DNA of 64,000 bases from Zygotorulaspora mrakii (Eukaryota; Ascomycota; Saccharomycetes; Saccharomycetales; Saccharomycetaceae). The stretch spans positions 558,001-622,000 of the forward strand of contig NC_050724.1 of the NCBI RefSeq assembly GCF_013402915.1, written 5' to 3'. Position 1 is the first letter of the stretch. Each line of letters begins with the position of its first letter. The notes below the pieces were generated by a model. The model was given only the letters and a program-made list of their open reading frames with translations, did no database searches and was not told the DNA's origin. Made by a program: the position numbers and the translations under genes. Shown here in pieces: positions 49,403 to 59,600 of the stretch.

Positions 49403-49906
49403 TTATCTTAATTTGTCAAGCTTTCTCAAATAGGTTTGGATTTCTTTAATGACGGCTTTTCTTCTCTCCTTGAGCTTGATTTTTCTCTCTCCCTGTAGAT
49501 TTGCCAAATCAATGCCATCCAACTCAATCAGCAGTTTGAGAAGCATTTCATTGTAATAATTTCGTTGATAGATTTTTTTCTCATCATTTTTATCGAAGGA
49601 TTCAAATAATTGATCAACACCATTTTTGTATTCATTGTTAAACCTCAACCAAACACTCTCGATCTGCTCTTCAAAACTCAATGAATGCACCTTATTTTGT
49701 TCCTGCTTGGACTGCTTCTTTGTCTTTTTCTTTTCAGTTTTCTTGGCACTTAATCCTGCACTTCTCCAAAGCATTGCTGAGACTACGATTGCAGACGCAC
49801 CTGTCAGCAACAGCGCATTGGACAGAACTCCATTGTCATTGTCTAAGACATAAGTTTCCACAAGTGGCTTTATATTTGCCCTATAATAGCTGCTTGCCCA
49901 CTCCAT
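49403..49906 (-). CDS. SNL1: Membrane-anchored Hsp70 cochaperone with BAG domain
   Basis: ER/nuclear-envelope protein that binds Hsp70 through a BAG domain, stimulates nucleotide exchange and associates with ribosomes. The protein has 167 aa (159 in S. cerevisiae). One transmembrane segment lies near residues 29-48 (SNALLLTGASAIVVSAMLWR), followed by a basic Lys/Gln linker (KKTEKKKTKKQSKQ). The BAG helices run from FEEQIESVWLRFNNEYKNGV to EIQTYLRKLDKLR. The ATG is at 49904-49906. It is tandem with BAR1 as in S. cerevisiae. Confidence 0.94.
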   Translation of the reverse strand: MEWASSYYRANIKPLVETYVLDNDNGVLSNALLLTGASAIVVSAMLWRSAGLSAKKTEKKKTKKQSKQEQNKVHSLSFEEQIESVWLRFNNEYKNGVDQLFESFDKNDEKKIYQRNYYNEMLLKLLIELDGIDLANLQGERKIKLKERRKAVIKEIQTYLRKLDKLR

Positions 49907-50499
49907 TAATCTTGTATTTTATGGTATTTAGTGTGATGTTGTTGCATCAATATTCAGTTTTACAGTTTTTCGAGAATTCTGTCTAATGTACATATCGGTG
50001 TTTTGAAAGTGCAAAAATGGAACACAAAAATTGTTACCACAGAGCACAACCGTGATGCAAGTCCTTCTTACCGTTACTCGTTTGATTGCAAATGCCTAAG
50101 TCCAATGAATAAGAAGATATAAGGGCCGCAGTTAGACGAAACCTATCAAGCGACATATCGGCGACGCACTAGATGAAACATGACGCATGGAAATGTTTTC
50201 CCTGTAAAAAACTAAATGTCAGTAGCTGGATGGTATAACAGAGTAGCTAAATACTGGCAATTGAAGCCAGCTTAAGGCTGGCGATAACAGGATGAAATTC
50301 AAGCCCTGGCATCTCATAACAGTGCAAGCCGTATTTTACGACGCGCGCTATATCAAGGGTTTTTAAGGTTAAAAGGTGAAATGGTTATGTCCTTGAATAG
50401 CGGTATTTTACAAGGTGCAGTACAGCGGATCAAATATTAGCTAGAGCGTTTTGTAGTGCACTTACAGAGAGTGATAGTTGCTCGTATCTAAAAACATCA
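49907..50499. other. SNL1/VID28 divergent spacer with competing hairpins
   Basis: 593 bp without an ORF. A single GCCAG (50266-50270) can pair with CTGGC before it (50254-50258) or after it (50278-50282, giving the 6-bp stem GCCAGC-TTAAG-GCTGGC). A third CTGGC is at 50306-50310. An AGAGTA box (about 50240) and ACA (50329-50331) give a loose likeness to an H/ACA RNA, but the outer stems do not fold convincingly. It is otherwise a promoter region. Confidence 0.4.
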
Positions 50500-53181
50500 A
50501 TGCCTGCCTCGATGAGATATGAAGAGCTTCAAAAGTTGATTAACATTTTGATAGGTGATCAGCTAGCTAAGGTCGACTTGCTAACCAATTCCGATACGAA
50601 GATCTTAGCAGAGCTATTAGATTTTGGAGCTAGCTCATCTCTACAAGATATGAAACTAGATATTCTGTTCATTCTGTTAAACCTGGAGGAAACTATTAGA
50701 AATCAGCTGGGCGAACTGTATATTAGTACTGTCGAAAAAGTCTATGAGAAGAGTAGTTTTCTTTTGAATTTCGCTCAAAACGATCCGTTCAAAAATTACA
50801 AGTACATGCGACTCATCAACCTTTGTGTTGAGTATTGTCCACTCATCAACTACCCCCATTTCAACGAGATACAGGCAAATCTAGTTAAAATGTTGAGAAC
50901 ACTCGCGTATGAGCGTGAGATGTATGATAATGTGAGTTATTTGAAGACAGTTATCGAGATGTTCAAGTTTTTGCTTCATTTTGAGTCTGCGAATAGAATC
51001 TCCATCGAGCTTTCAAGTCCATTGGAAGATATGCTTTTAACGATTGTTGACAAATATGCATTGAATTTGAATTTCAAATATACTACCTGTTCCAAGACTT
51101 CGAAATCCTCTTCGGTATCTGTTAAATACAGCCTTCTAGAAAATGAAATCTCAGAGACAAACGCATGTATTCCCAATCCTGTCCACGTTAAGAATTCCTT
51201 AGATAGTTCATTACTTTCGCTAGCACTTACCTTATATCCTAGCGCGTATCATTCCCAATCATTATATACCAGGAATAATAAATCTCTATGGGATAACGTT
51301 GATTTCAATTTCTTCATCGCAAGTTTACTGAAGAGCAGTGACATTACTTTAAGATGTGCTGTACTTACGTATCTGATATGCCCTTATTTGGAACAGGAAA
51401 ATAAATGGCAGGATAAGAAATGGTTACAGCTTTATCTCCCCTATTTAGTTGATACCCTCAATTTCTCGAATATCCCTTGGTGGTTTGATCCATTTGAAAA
51501 TTTGATACTTTTGATTGATCTATATCATAAACACGAACCCCTAAACAATCCTGTGATTACGTTTTTAACCAAGACAAACGTCATGTATGGGCTACTTACG
51601 CTGTTCGCACAGTGTCTTTCATTGAAAACACAAAGCAGATCATCCATGAATTGTACTACAAAGTTCATTCGTTTATGTGCATCTTTTGCTGCATATGATG
51701 AGCTGTACAGAACTCTTTTGTTGGAGCAAAAATTTTTGCTTCATCATCTTGAGTTTGGTTTAGAGTCTCATCTTAAACTTTTGAAACAATTCTTGGCGTA
51801 CAGAGATAAAATAATAGAACTAGAAGGACCCGGGGTACTAAACTTGCCACCAATATATGATAAGGAAACTGTAATGGCATGGTTGCTGCTGCTTAAATCG
51901 TTTTCAAGAAGTGTAAGTGCCTTGCGAACATCACTAAAAAGTAATAAATTGGCTGAGTTATTGTTAGAGCTATTACGGGTGACTTACGATATTACTCAGG
52001 ATTGTGATTTCGCCGGAAATGATTTCTTGAAGGCAGAGATAGACATAATGGGAGTGAACCTGGGTTGTATTTGTAATTTTGTTGTTGAATTTTCCAATTT
52101 ACAGTCATTCATGCTGAAAAATGGCATTGTTAAAATAACAGGTGAAATTCTGAACGATCCTTTGTTTAATTCGAAGAGGAGATGGAAAACTTCCCGCTAC
52201 AACGATTCATTCGACAGAGACAGCATTGACTCTGTCAAAACAAATGCTCTTTGGGTGCTCCGCCATCTTATGTACAACTGTCAAAACTCCGAAAAGTTGG
52301 AACTGCTTTCTGAAGTTCCAATGTCTACGATATTAGAGTTTATCAATGATCCAAGCTGGTCGGTTCAAGAGCAATGCTTCCAACTAATACGAAATTTAAC
52401 CTGTAATTCAAGAAAAGTCGTTAATATTCTCCTGGAGAACTTTCAAAATATTGATTACAAAAACGATCGAAATACAGGATCAGGATCAAAATTAGTAACA
52501 GGTTCAACATATCTATTCGAGTACTTAGCGAGAAAAATGCTGCTACTCAATCCAAGCGATAGTATCCAAAAGAAAACCTTGGAAGGTGTGCTGTACATCA
52601 TCGTCAATTTGGCCGCTGTAAACGAAAACAAGAAGGAACTTGTGATTGAACAGGCAGAAATATTGAGTATAATTCGCGATATTCTTTCAGAATCACCTCA
52701 AAATCTCGGTCATTATAGTAATGACAGCAAACTAAAATTGGCCTGTCTTTGGGTTTTGAACAATCTCCTCTGGGATTCAACAATCTCTAGGTACACACAC
52801 TATTCCCTCGAAGGTTATGCTCCATCACCTCACGAAGAAGGCCCTAAGCAAGGCAATTCCACTTGGGTATACGGCAACAGCAATGCACCGACACATTCTA
52901 ATGCGGAAGAATTCGAAGATGAATCAGAGTATGACTCTGACACCAAAGACGACGATAATGATTCAGAAAATGTTGAGGAAGAATTTGTCCACGGGCCAGG
53001 CGTGGGAGCAGACTCTGCCATCCACACCAACAGAGCGACAGTCGAAAGATGTAAAAAGCTCGTCGATATGGGTATTTACGATCTGGTGAAACAGAATAAA
53101 GATGAAGACTCCCTCTCAGTCAGAGAAAAGGCGAAAACTTTACAATACCACATGGATCTCCTCCTAAAGGGGTCCATTTGA
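50500..53181 (+). CDS. VID28: GID E3 ligase scaffold subunit Vid28/Gid5
   Basis: Armadillo-repeat subunit of the GID/CTLH ubiquitin ligase, which marks gluconeogenic enzymes for degradation after glucose addition. Gid5 links substrate receptors such as Gid4 to the complex. The protein has 893 aa (921 in S. cerevisiae). It is all-helical with ARM-like segments (NALWVLRHLMYNCQNSEKLE, SVQEQCFQLIRNLTCNSRKV, ACLWVLNNLLWDST). A long acidic insert follows (SEYDSDTKDDDNDSENVEEE, about residues 806-835). It ends in a helix with RCKKLVDMGIYDLVKQ. The ATG at 50500 is the first of two close Met codons. Confidence 0.93.
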   Translation: MPASMRYEELQKLINILIGDQLAKVDLLTNSDTKILAELLDFGASSSLQDMKLDILFILLNLEETIRNQLGELYISTVEKVYEKSSFLLNFAQNDPFKNYKYMRLINLCVEYCPLINYPHFNEIQANLVKMLRTLAYEREMYDNVSYLKTVIEMFKFLLHFESANRISIELSSPLEDMLLTIVDKYALNLNFKYTTCSKTSKSSSVSVKYSLLENEISETNACIPNPVHVKNSLDSSLLSLALTLYPSAYHSQSLYTRNNKSLWDNVDFNFFIASLLKSSDITLRCAVLTYLICPYLEQENKWQDKKWLQLYLPYLVDTLNFSNIPWWFDPFENLILLIDLYHKHEPLNNPVITFLTKTNVMYGLLTLFAQCLSLKTQSRSSMNCTTKFIRLCASFAAYDELYRTLLLEQKFLLHHLEFGLESHLKLLKQFLAYRDKIIELEGPGVLNLPPIYDKETVMAWLLLLKSFSRSVSALRTSLKSNKLAELLLELLRVTYDITQDCDFAGNDFLKAEIDIMGVNLGCICNFVVEFSNLQSFMLKNGIVKITGEILNDPLFNSKRRWKTSRYNDSFDRDSIDSVKTNALWVLRHLMYNCQNSEKLELLSEVPMSTILEFINDPSWSVQEQCFQLIRNLTCNSRKVVNILLENFQNIDYKNDRNTGSGSKLVTGSTYLFEYLARKMLLLNPSDSIQKKTLEGVLYIIVNLAAVNENKKELVIEQAEILSIIRDILSESPQNLGHYSNDSKLKLACLWVLNNLLWDSTISRYTHYSLEGYAPSPHEEGPKQGNSTWVYGNSNAPTHSNAEEFEDESEYDSDTKDDDNDSENVEEEFVHGPGVGADSAIHTNRATVERCKKLVDMGIYDLVKQNKDEDSLSVREKAKTLQYHMDLLLKGSI

Positions 53182-53284
53182 TGAAGGACTGTTCAACTGT
53201 TGAGCACTCCTTTGGCTTTACGTTGATTCCTCGTTGATTTCTCGTTTATCGTTTACGACCTACCAACCGAAAGTCCTGGCATTT

Positions 53285-53318
53285 CACGTGGCTGCTTTAT
53301 ATTCAACATCCCACAGTT
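53285..53318. promoter_or_regulatory. Cbf1 and Met31/32-type sites before MET10
   Basis: TTTCACGTGGC contains CACGTG (53285-53290), the Cbf1-Met4 site. 21 bp further, CCACAGTT (53311-53318) is AACTGTGG on the minus strand, one base short of the Met31/32 consensus AAACTGTGG. The pair lies about 140-175 bp before MET10. This combination marks sulphur-assimilation genes induced by Met4 when methionine is low. Confidence 0.75.
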
Positions 53319-53459
53319 GTGGCAATAAGCGCACGAGCGTCGACATGCGAAAATATATACTTATATAAATCGTTTTGCACTGTAATGAAGATATATGAAT
53401 TAAACGGAGACGCAATCGATAACAAAACCCTTCAGGACAGGAATTTGGTCGCTTGAATC

Positions 53460-56400
53460 ATGTCAATGTATTCAACCAATCCGTTTGGTGTTCCATCGGA
53501 TCCAAAGAAATTGCCTTCTTATGCAACTCCGGTATCATCGATTTCTTCAGTTTTATACAACAACTTGAAGACAATCTTCACATATAAAACTTTTTCTGAG
53601 CCAGATTTATTGGACTCATGCTTGAAACAATGGTCGTCCAGAGGTGTTAACAGTGTTTTTTTTCGCGAATTGGATGTTAGGACTGGAGCAGGATTAGCAC
53701 CATTGGGTTTTAGTCATGGGTCATCTGCTGTTACTGGTATTGTCGCTCCTGGGTACGCACTACCATATTTTGTGAATTCTTTCCATGAGACTACTTCTCC
53801 TAAAGATAAATTTGTGTTTAGCGTTTCTTCTTTGAACTATGACGAGGAATCTGGTGCGATTGTCAGCGACTACGTGACACCATTGCAGGCAGCTTCGCGT
53901 CTAAACTTTACTGTAGTTACTCCTGTTTCTGCAAGTGAAGTTCAGGCTGTGACACTTTTATCTCTAGCCATTGCTAGATTCAGCCGCAGCAAGGCTGCCG
54001 TGAATCTGTATGAGGGCAGTTATGCAAAATCTGTTGCTGAAATCAGGGAAAAAATTTCACAAGATGGATTATTTGACAAGTTGGAGAAAGCACTTCCTTT
54101 AACAGCATCTTTTGAAGATGTATTGGACAAATTCAACGAATTTACAAATTTGAAGCTACATAACTTCCAGTATACAGGTGCTAGCGACGCAGAAACTGTA
54201 TTTGTAACTTACGGTTCACTAGAATCCCAGCTATTCCATGACGCTTTGGTAGGTAATGACTCTAAATCTGCATTGATAGCTGTTCGTGTTCCATTGCCTT
54301 TTGATCTGGAAAGGTTTGTTGCCCAAATTCCTTCCACTGCTAGAAAAATTGTAGTCATTGGCCAATCTTTGGATGGAAATTCAGCAACATATTTAAGGAG
54401 TCAAGTTTCAGCCGCTTTGTTCTATCATCGTCGCAGAAATGTTTCTGTCTCTGAGTATATTTACCAGACAAATTTTGTTTGGTCTCCAACTGCAGTTGAA
54501 CAAGTTATTTCCACCTTCATTCCTGAATTTGTTTCCTCTACCATTAATGCCACTTCAAAGGGCTTCACTTTTTGGGCTTCAGATAAGAGCTCTGTTGTCG
54601 ATTTATCTTCAAGGTTAGTACATGCACTATCTTTGGTTGATGGTCAAACCATTACTTTAAGATCTATATTTGACAATATCGCTAATGCGGGAACTTTTCA
54701 ATCTCAATTTACCACAGGACCTGTATCAGAAAACCTTACCATATCTAACATTGACAATGCTGATGTTGCATTCGTAGAAAATGTCGCTTTGTTGGATACT
54801 TTAGATGTCACCGCCACTGTCAAAAATAATGGTACTATTCTTGTTATTTCAAGAAAATCTTTGAAGGAACTTGACCAATTGAAGGGTGAGACATACGTGA
54901 AAGATCTTGGAATTAATGAGAAATTTTTTGTTTCTGCTGCTGAAAAAAATATAAAAGTGGTTATTATTGATGCGCACAGCATCGGCGACAAAGAGGAAAC
55001 GAAGGGTCACACACTATCTTTTGTCTCTCAAGCAGTTTTTTGGAAGTACGCATTTGGTTATGATGTGGCAGAAAGTGTTCGTCGTATTTGGAGTTCTGCT
55101 GGCCCTGATATCGAATTATTAGCTGCAGTTTTGTCTGATATTATAACCACCGCTTTTGAAGATGGTGTCAAAGAGGTTCCAAGCGGTGCTTTAAAGAGCA
55201 TTGTGGAGGATTTCTCCAAGAAGGAATCAACTGATACTGAGTGTCTACCCATCTACGTCACCGAAACATCTTTCACCCCAAACCAAAGCAAAATTGAGGA
55301 GATCGCAGAAGTTGAGACCGGGAAAATCTCTGATGTTACAAGAAAGCTTGTATTTAAAGAAGCATATGGAGTTGAAAACGTCTTGAGACCAGATCTGCCT
55401 GTTAAAAATTTTGTAGTCAAGGTAAAGGAGAACAGACGTGTTACTCCATCTGATTATGACAGATACATCTTCCATATTGAATTTGATATTAGCGGTGCCG
55501 GTTTGAAGTACGGTATTGGTGAGGCTCTTGGTGTTCATGCAAGGAACAATGTAGATATGGTGACAGAATTTTTACGTTCATACGGCCTGGATGAAAATCA
55601 AACTGTACTTGTGCCTAACAAGGATGATTCCAATTTACTGGAGTCGAGAACTGTGCTTCAGGCCTTTACAGATAACCTGGACATCTTTGGTAAACCACCT
55701 AAGAAATTTTACGAATCATTAGTGGAGTTTGCAACTAACGAAGATGAGAAGTTAGCATTGGAAAACTTGATCTCACCAGCCGGTTCGGTAGACCTCAAAA
55801 GATATCAAGATGTTGAGTATTACACTTATGCTGACATATTTGAGAAATTTCCTTCCGCAAGACCAAGTGTTGAACATCTTGTCAGTATGATAGCGCCATT
55901 GAAAAGGAGAGAATATTCTATAGCATCTTCTCAAAAGGTTCATGAAAATGAGGTTCACTTGCTAATTGTTGTTGTTGACTGGGTTGATGCGAAGGGCAGA
56001 AAAAGATTTGGCCAAGCTTCCAAATTCTTATCTGAGTTGCAGGTAGGATCTGAGGTTGTTGTTAGTGTCAAACCTTCTGTTATGAAACTTCCACCTAATC
56101 CAAAGCAGCCGGTTATTATGAGTGGCCTTGGTACTGGTTTGGCACCCTTCAAAGCTATCGTTGAGGAAAAAATGTGGCAAAAAGAACAAGGACATGAAAT
56201 TGGTGAGGTTTATCTTTTCTTGGGTTCAAGACACAAGAGAGAGGAGTATTTGTATGGTGAACTATGGGAAGCCTATAAGGATGCAGGTATTATTACTCAC
56301 ATTGGTGCAGCATTCTCCAGAGATCAACCTGAAAAGATATATATTCAGGACCGTATTAAGGAAGCTTTGGTTCAATTGAAACCTGCGATGATCGATAAGG

Positions 56401-56567
56401 TTGGCTCTTTCTATTTGTGTGGACCAACTTGGCCTGTTCCTGATATTACTCATGCCCTTCAAGAAATTATTTCGGCTGACGCAGCAGAGAAAGGTGTTAA
56501 GGTTGACTTAAATGCAGCTATCGAAGATTTGAAAGAAGCTTCCAGATATATTCTGGAAGTTTATTAG
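53460..56567 (+). CDS. MET10: Sulfite reductase flavoprotein (alpha) subunit
   Basis: Passes electrons from NADPH via FAD to the beta subunit (Met5), which reduces sulfite to sulfide for methionine and cysteine synthesis. The protein has 1035 aa, the same length as in S. cerevisiae. The N-terminal two thirds resemble pyruvate-oxidoreductase-like domains found in the fungal protein. The C-terminal third is an FNR-type FAD/NADPH module: RREYSIASS for FAD, MSGLGTGLAPFKAIVEEKMW and LFLGSRHKREEYLY for NADPH. The ATG at 53460 gives MSMYSTNPFGVPSDPKKLPS. A Cbf1/Met31-type promoter precedes it. It is convergent with SMC2, with only 50 bp between stops, as in the S. cerevisiae chromosome VI order. Confidence 0.96.
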   Translation: MSMYSTNPFGVPSDPKKLPSYATPVSSISSVLYNNLKTIFTYKTFSEPDLLDSCLKQWSSRGVNSVFFRELDVRTGAGLAPLGFSHGSSAVTGIVAPGYALPYFVNSFHETTSPKDKFVFSVSSLNYDEESGAIVSDYVTPLQAASRLNFTVVTPVSASEVQAVTLLSLAIARFSRSKAAVNLYEGSYAKSVAEIREKISQDGLFDKLEKALPLTASFEDVLDKFNEFTNLKLHNFQYTGASDAETVFVTYGSLESQLFHDALVGNDSKSALIAVRVPLPFDLERFVAQIPSTARKIVVIGQSLDGNSATYLRSQVSAALFYHRRRNVSVSEYIYQTNFVWSPTAVEQVISTFIPEFVSSTINATSKGFTFWASDKSSVVDLSSRLVHALSLVDGQTITLRSIFDNIANAGTFQSQFTTGPVSENLTISNIDNADVAFVENVALLDTLDVTATVKNNGTILVISRKSLKELDQLKGETYVKDLGINEKFFVSAAEKNIKVVIIDAHSIGDKEETKGHTLSFVSQAVFWKYAFGYDVAESVRRIWSSAGPDIELLAAVLSDIITTAFEDGVKEVPSGALKSIVEDFSKKESTDTECLPIYVTETSFTPNQSKIEEIAEVETGKISDVTRKLVFKEAYGVENVLRPDLPVKNFVVKVKENRRVTPSDYDRYIFHIEFDISGAGLKYGIGEALGVHARNNVDMVTEFLRSYGLDENQTVLVPNKDDSNLLESRTVLQAFTDNLDIFGKPPKKFYESLVEFATNEDEKLALENLISPAGSVDLKRYQDVEYYTYADIFEKFPSARPSVEHLVSMIAPLKRREYSIASSQKVHENEVHLLIVVVDWVDAKGRKRFGQASKFLSELQVGSEVVVSVKPSVMKLPPNPKQPVIMSGLGTGLAPFKAIVEEKMWQKEQGHEIGEVYLFLGSRHKREEYLYGELWEAYKDAGIITHIGAAFSRDQPEKIYIQDRIKEALVQLKPAMIDKVGSFYLCGPTWPVPDITHALQEIISADAAEKGVKVDLNAAIEDLKEASRYILEVY

Positions 56568-56617
56568 TGCTAGAGAGTTTTGATAAATATTGTAGATACT
56601 TGCCATTAATACAATAC

Positions 56618-59600
56618 CTACATTACACTGACGACAGATGTCCCATCTTGAAACCTAGTTCGGAATATTCTATTTGCATTTGTGAACATACCTTCCTTCA
56701 GTGATACAACAATAAATTGGGCTCCTTTGAATCTTGTTTTTATCAAATGTCCTATATTTTGAGTATGGCTTAAATCCAGAGCAGCATCAACTTCGTCCAA
56801 TATATACATTGGTGCCGGTCTAAACTGGAGAAGTGCCATGATCAATGATAGTGCAATTAAAGATCTTTGGCCACCAGATAGCTCAACTAGACTGTCCTTC
56901 CATAAATTTCCCAATTTAACTTTTACTTCCAATCCCTCAGTTACCTCTTTCCCCTCCAAAGGTACCAACTTCGCAAATGAGTTGGGTAGTAAATCAGCAA
57001 AGACGCTTCCAAAATCTTTTGTCACTTTCTTCCATGTTTTAATCAAAGTCTCTTTCTTGTATTCATTCAACTTTTCGATTGTCTCTTGAATTTTGACCTT
57101 ATCCTTTTCTATAGTTTTTATCATGGTCTTCAATGCAAACTCTTTCTTTTCAACGTTCTCGATCATGCTCATGATGTTGGGATTCACCTTTCGTCTCATG
57201 TCTTGGAACTTTTCTTGAAGGTGACAAACACGCTGCCTATATTGTTGTAAGTCCAATCCATCATTTTGTTGAACGATACTTGCAACTACAGCATGATCTT
57301 CAAGCCAGTCATGAGAACTTAGAAGATGAGACATTTTTTGTTCGAGACTTTCTGTAATGCTTTTGGATTTATTGGAGTCATTCTTTAACGTCTGCAGCTC
57401 CAGTTCACATTTGGATCGTGACTCTGACTTTTGTTTTATAATTTCGTTAAGCTCCTTGAGTTCTTCATTTATCTCTACAAGACGCCTTTCCTCCTCGATT
57501 AGATGAGCTTCATTGATTTTGAAGCTCTCTTCAAGACACTTGAGATCTTTTTCGATATGCAACTTTTCAGTTTCGTGCGCTTGAACACTATCAAATAGAG
57601 ATTTTTTTGATTCTTCTTCGGACGCAATGTCTGCTGCAAATTGTTCAGTCTCCAATTGGAGCGTTTGATGTCGATCATATTTCAATTCTGTCTCCTCCTC
57701 TAAAAATTTGATTTTAACAGCTAGTTTTTCTATTTCCTGCTTTAATTGCTTTAGTTTCAATCCTTTATCACTACTGAATTCTTTGATGTCCTTCTGAATT
57801 GTATCAATTTGGGCCTCACGCTCAATAACAAATGCTGCTTTCCTCTCTATTTCTTTTTCACACCCTTCAATTTCTTTTACAATTCCTTCATCCCTTTTTA
57901 TGAATTGAATACCCTTGTTATTCTCAGCATTCCTTCTAGCTAATGTCACCTTGTGGGTAGCCATGTTCAAACTGTTTTGTAAATTTTTGCTCTTCTGTAA
58001 TACGTCTTCCTGTTCCGTAAGCTCTCGTTGAATAGCTTCTAGCTTACTTTCCAATTCTGTTATTCTTTTTTTGGCAGTATTGTATTTCTGAATGTCTATC
58101 AAAATTGAGTTTTTATTATTTCTGCTCCCACCAGATAATGTGCCTTCGGGATCATAAACATCACCATCCGAAGTTATACTTCTTACTCGGATTTGAGGGT
58201 GAAATGTCACTCTTTTTGCTGTGTCTGCGTCTTTACAAATAAGACTGCTGCCAAAAATAAATTGCATTGCCTTCGATACTCCGGAGTCATAAGCAATCAA
58301 ATTTAGAGCGAGTTCCACTTTTTCTGGGGCTATTTGTCTGGCCAATCGAAGAACATCATTATTTAAAGTTCTTGCAAAGATTCTATTCAAAGGAATAATT
58401 GTCACTCGCTTTCGCAGTCTTCCTTTTTCAAGAAGTTCCGATGCTGTTTTCTCATTATCCACCACGACGTTGAAAAGTCGCCCTCCGGCGCATACCTGCA
58501 ACGCCGTTGCACTCTCATAATTGTTTTCCGGAAGATCAAATAGCTGAGCTGCAACTCCCTTGACAGAATTGCAATCGAATGATGCATATGGTTTTGAGTA
58601 TGAGAAATCGACGTTAGCAACTCTTCTTTCAAGGTATGCACTCTCGTTGTTCAAAGCATAAATCTCCTGCTTTATCCTACTTTCATTCGCTTTCAATTCT
58701 TCCACTAGCCTGGGGTTGTAGCCCGATTTCGACAACTCATTTGATAAGGCATCACATTCTTGTTGATATTCTTTAACACGTTGCAGATTGAATTCATTCT
58801 CTTTTATGGCATCTGTAAGTTTAGGTTGATTGGCTGCATGCTCCTTCTGCAGATGATCAATTTTCATTTTCAGCTTTTTAATAGCAATTTCAGCTTCATT
58901 TCGTAGCTGTTTGGCAGAGATCAACTGTTCATTATAACCACCAGCAGTAGTGCCTGAAGAGGATATACCCGTTTCTAACGTCGACAATAGCTCTTCTTTG
59001 CCTTTGTGAGCCTCTTTGAGATCATTCAAAGTACCACTTAGCTCTTTATACTCCTTTTCAACCTGTTTGAAATCTTGAGTTCTGGTTGAAAGTTTTACTT
59101 CATTTTCATTCTTGGATGTTTCCAAATAATTCAGTTTTTGTTTTGTGTCGTCAAAGTTTTCCATACATATAGCTAGGGATGCCTTTTTTCTTGAGATTTC
59201 ACTTAGAAGATCGCTTTTTTTTTGTTCGAATTGGGCTAACTTTCCGTCCTTATTGACTTCCCGTTGTTGCGCAGCTTTTGTATCTTTCATGTCCTGATTT
59301 AGACTAACCAATTCATTATTAATTTTCTCAATCATTTCACCAAGCTCTTTGGACCTGATGTTTGACATTTCCAGGGTATCTTTAAGGTTTTTACTCCTAT
59401 TGTTCATGTAATAATAGTCGAATGCATTTACTATCCTTTCAGTTTTTTCCAAGTCTGTTTGAGTCTCTTGAAAATCTAGGAAGATTCGCTTTTCATTTCG
59501 CAGCTTTTCAAGTTTAGGTTCGATCTCTTCCTTTAGTAGTGTTCTGTTCTCTTGTAGCTTTCCTTCTTTTTTAGCCATAGTACGTTCAGCTTTTTCCTTT

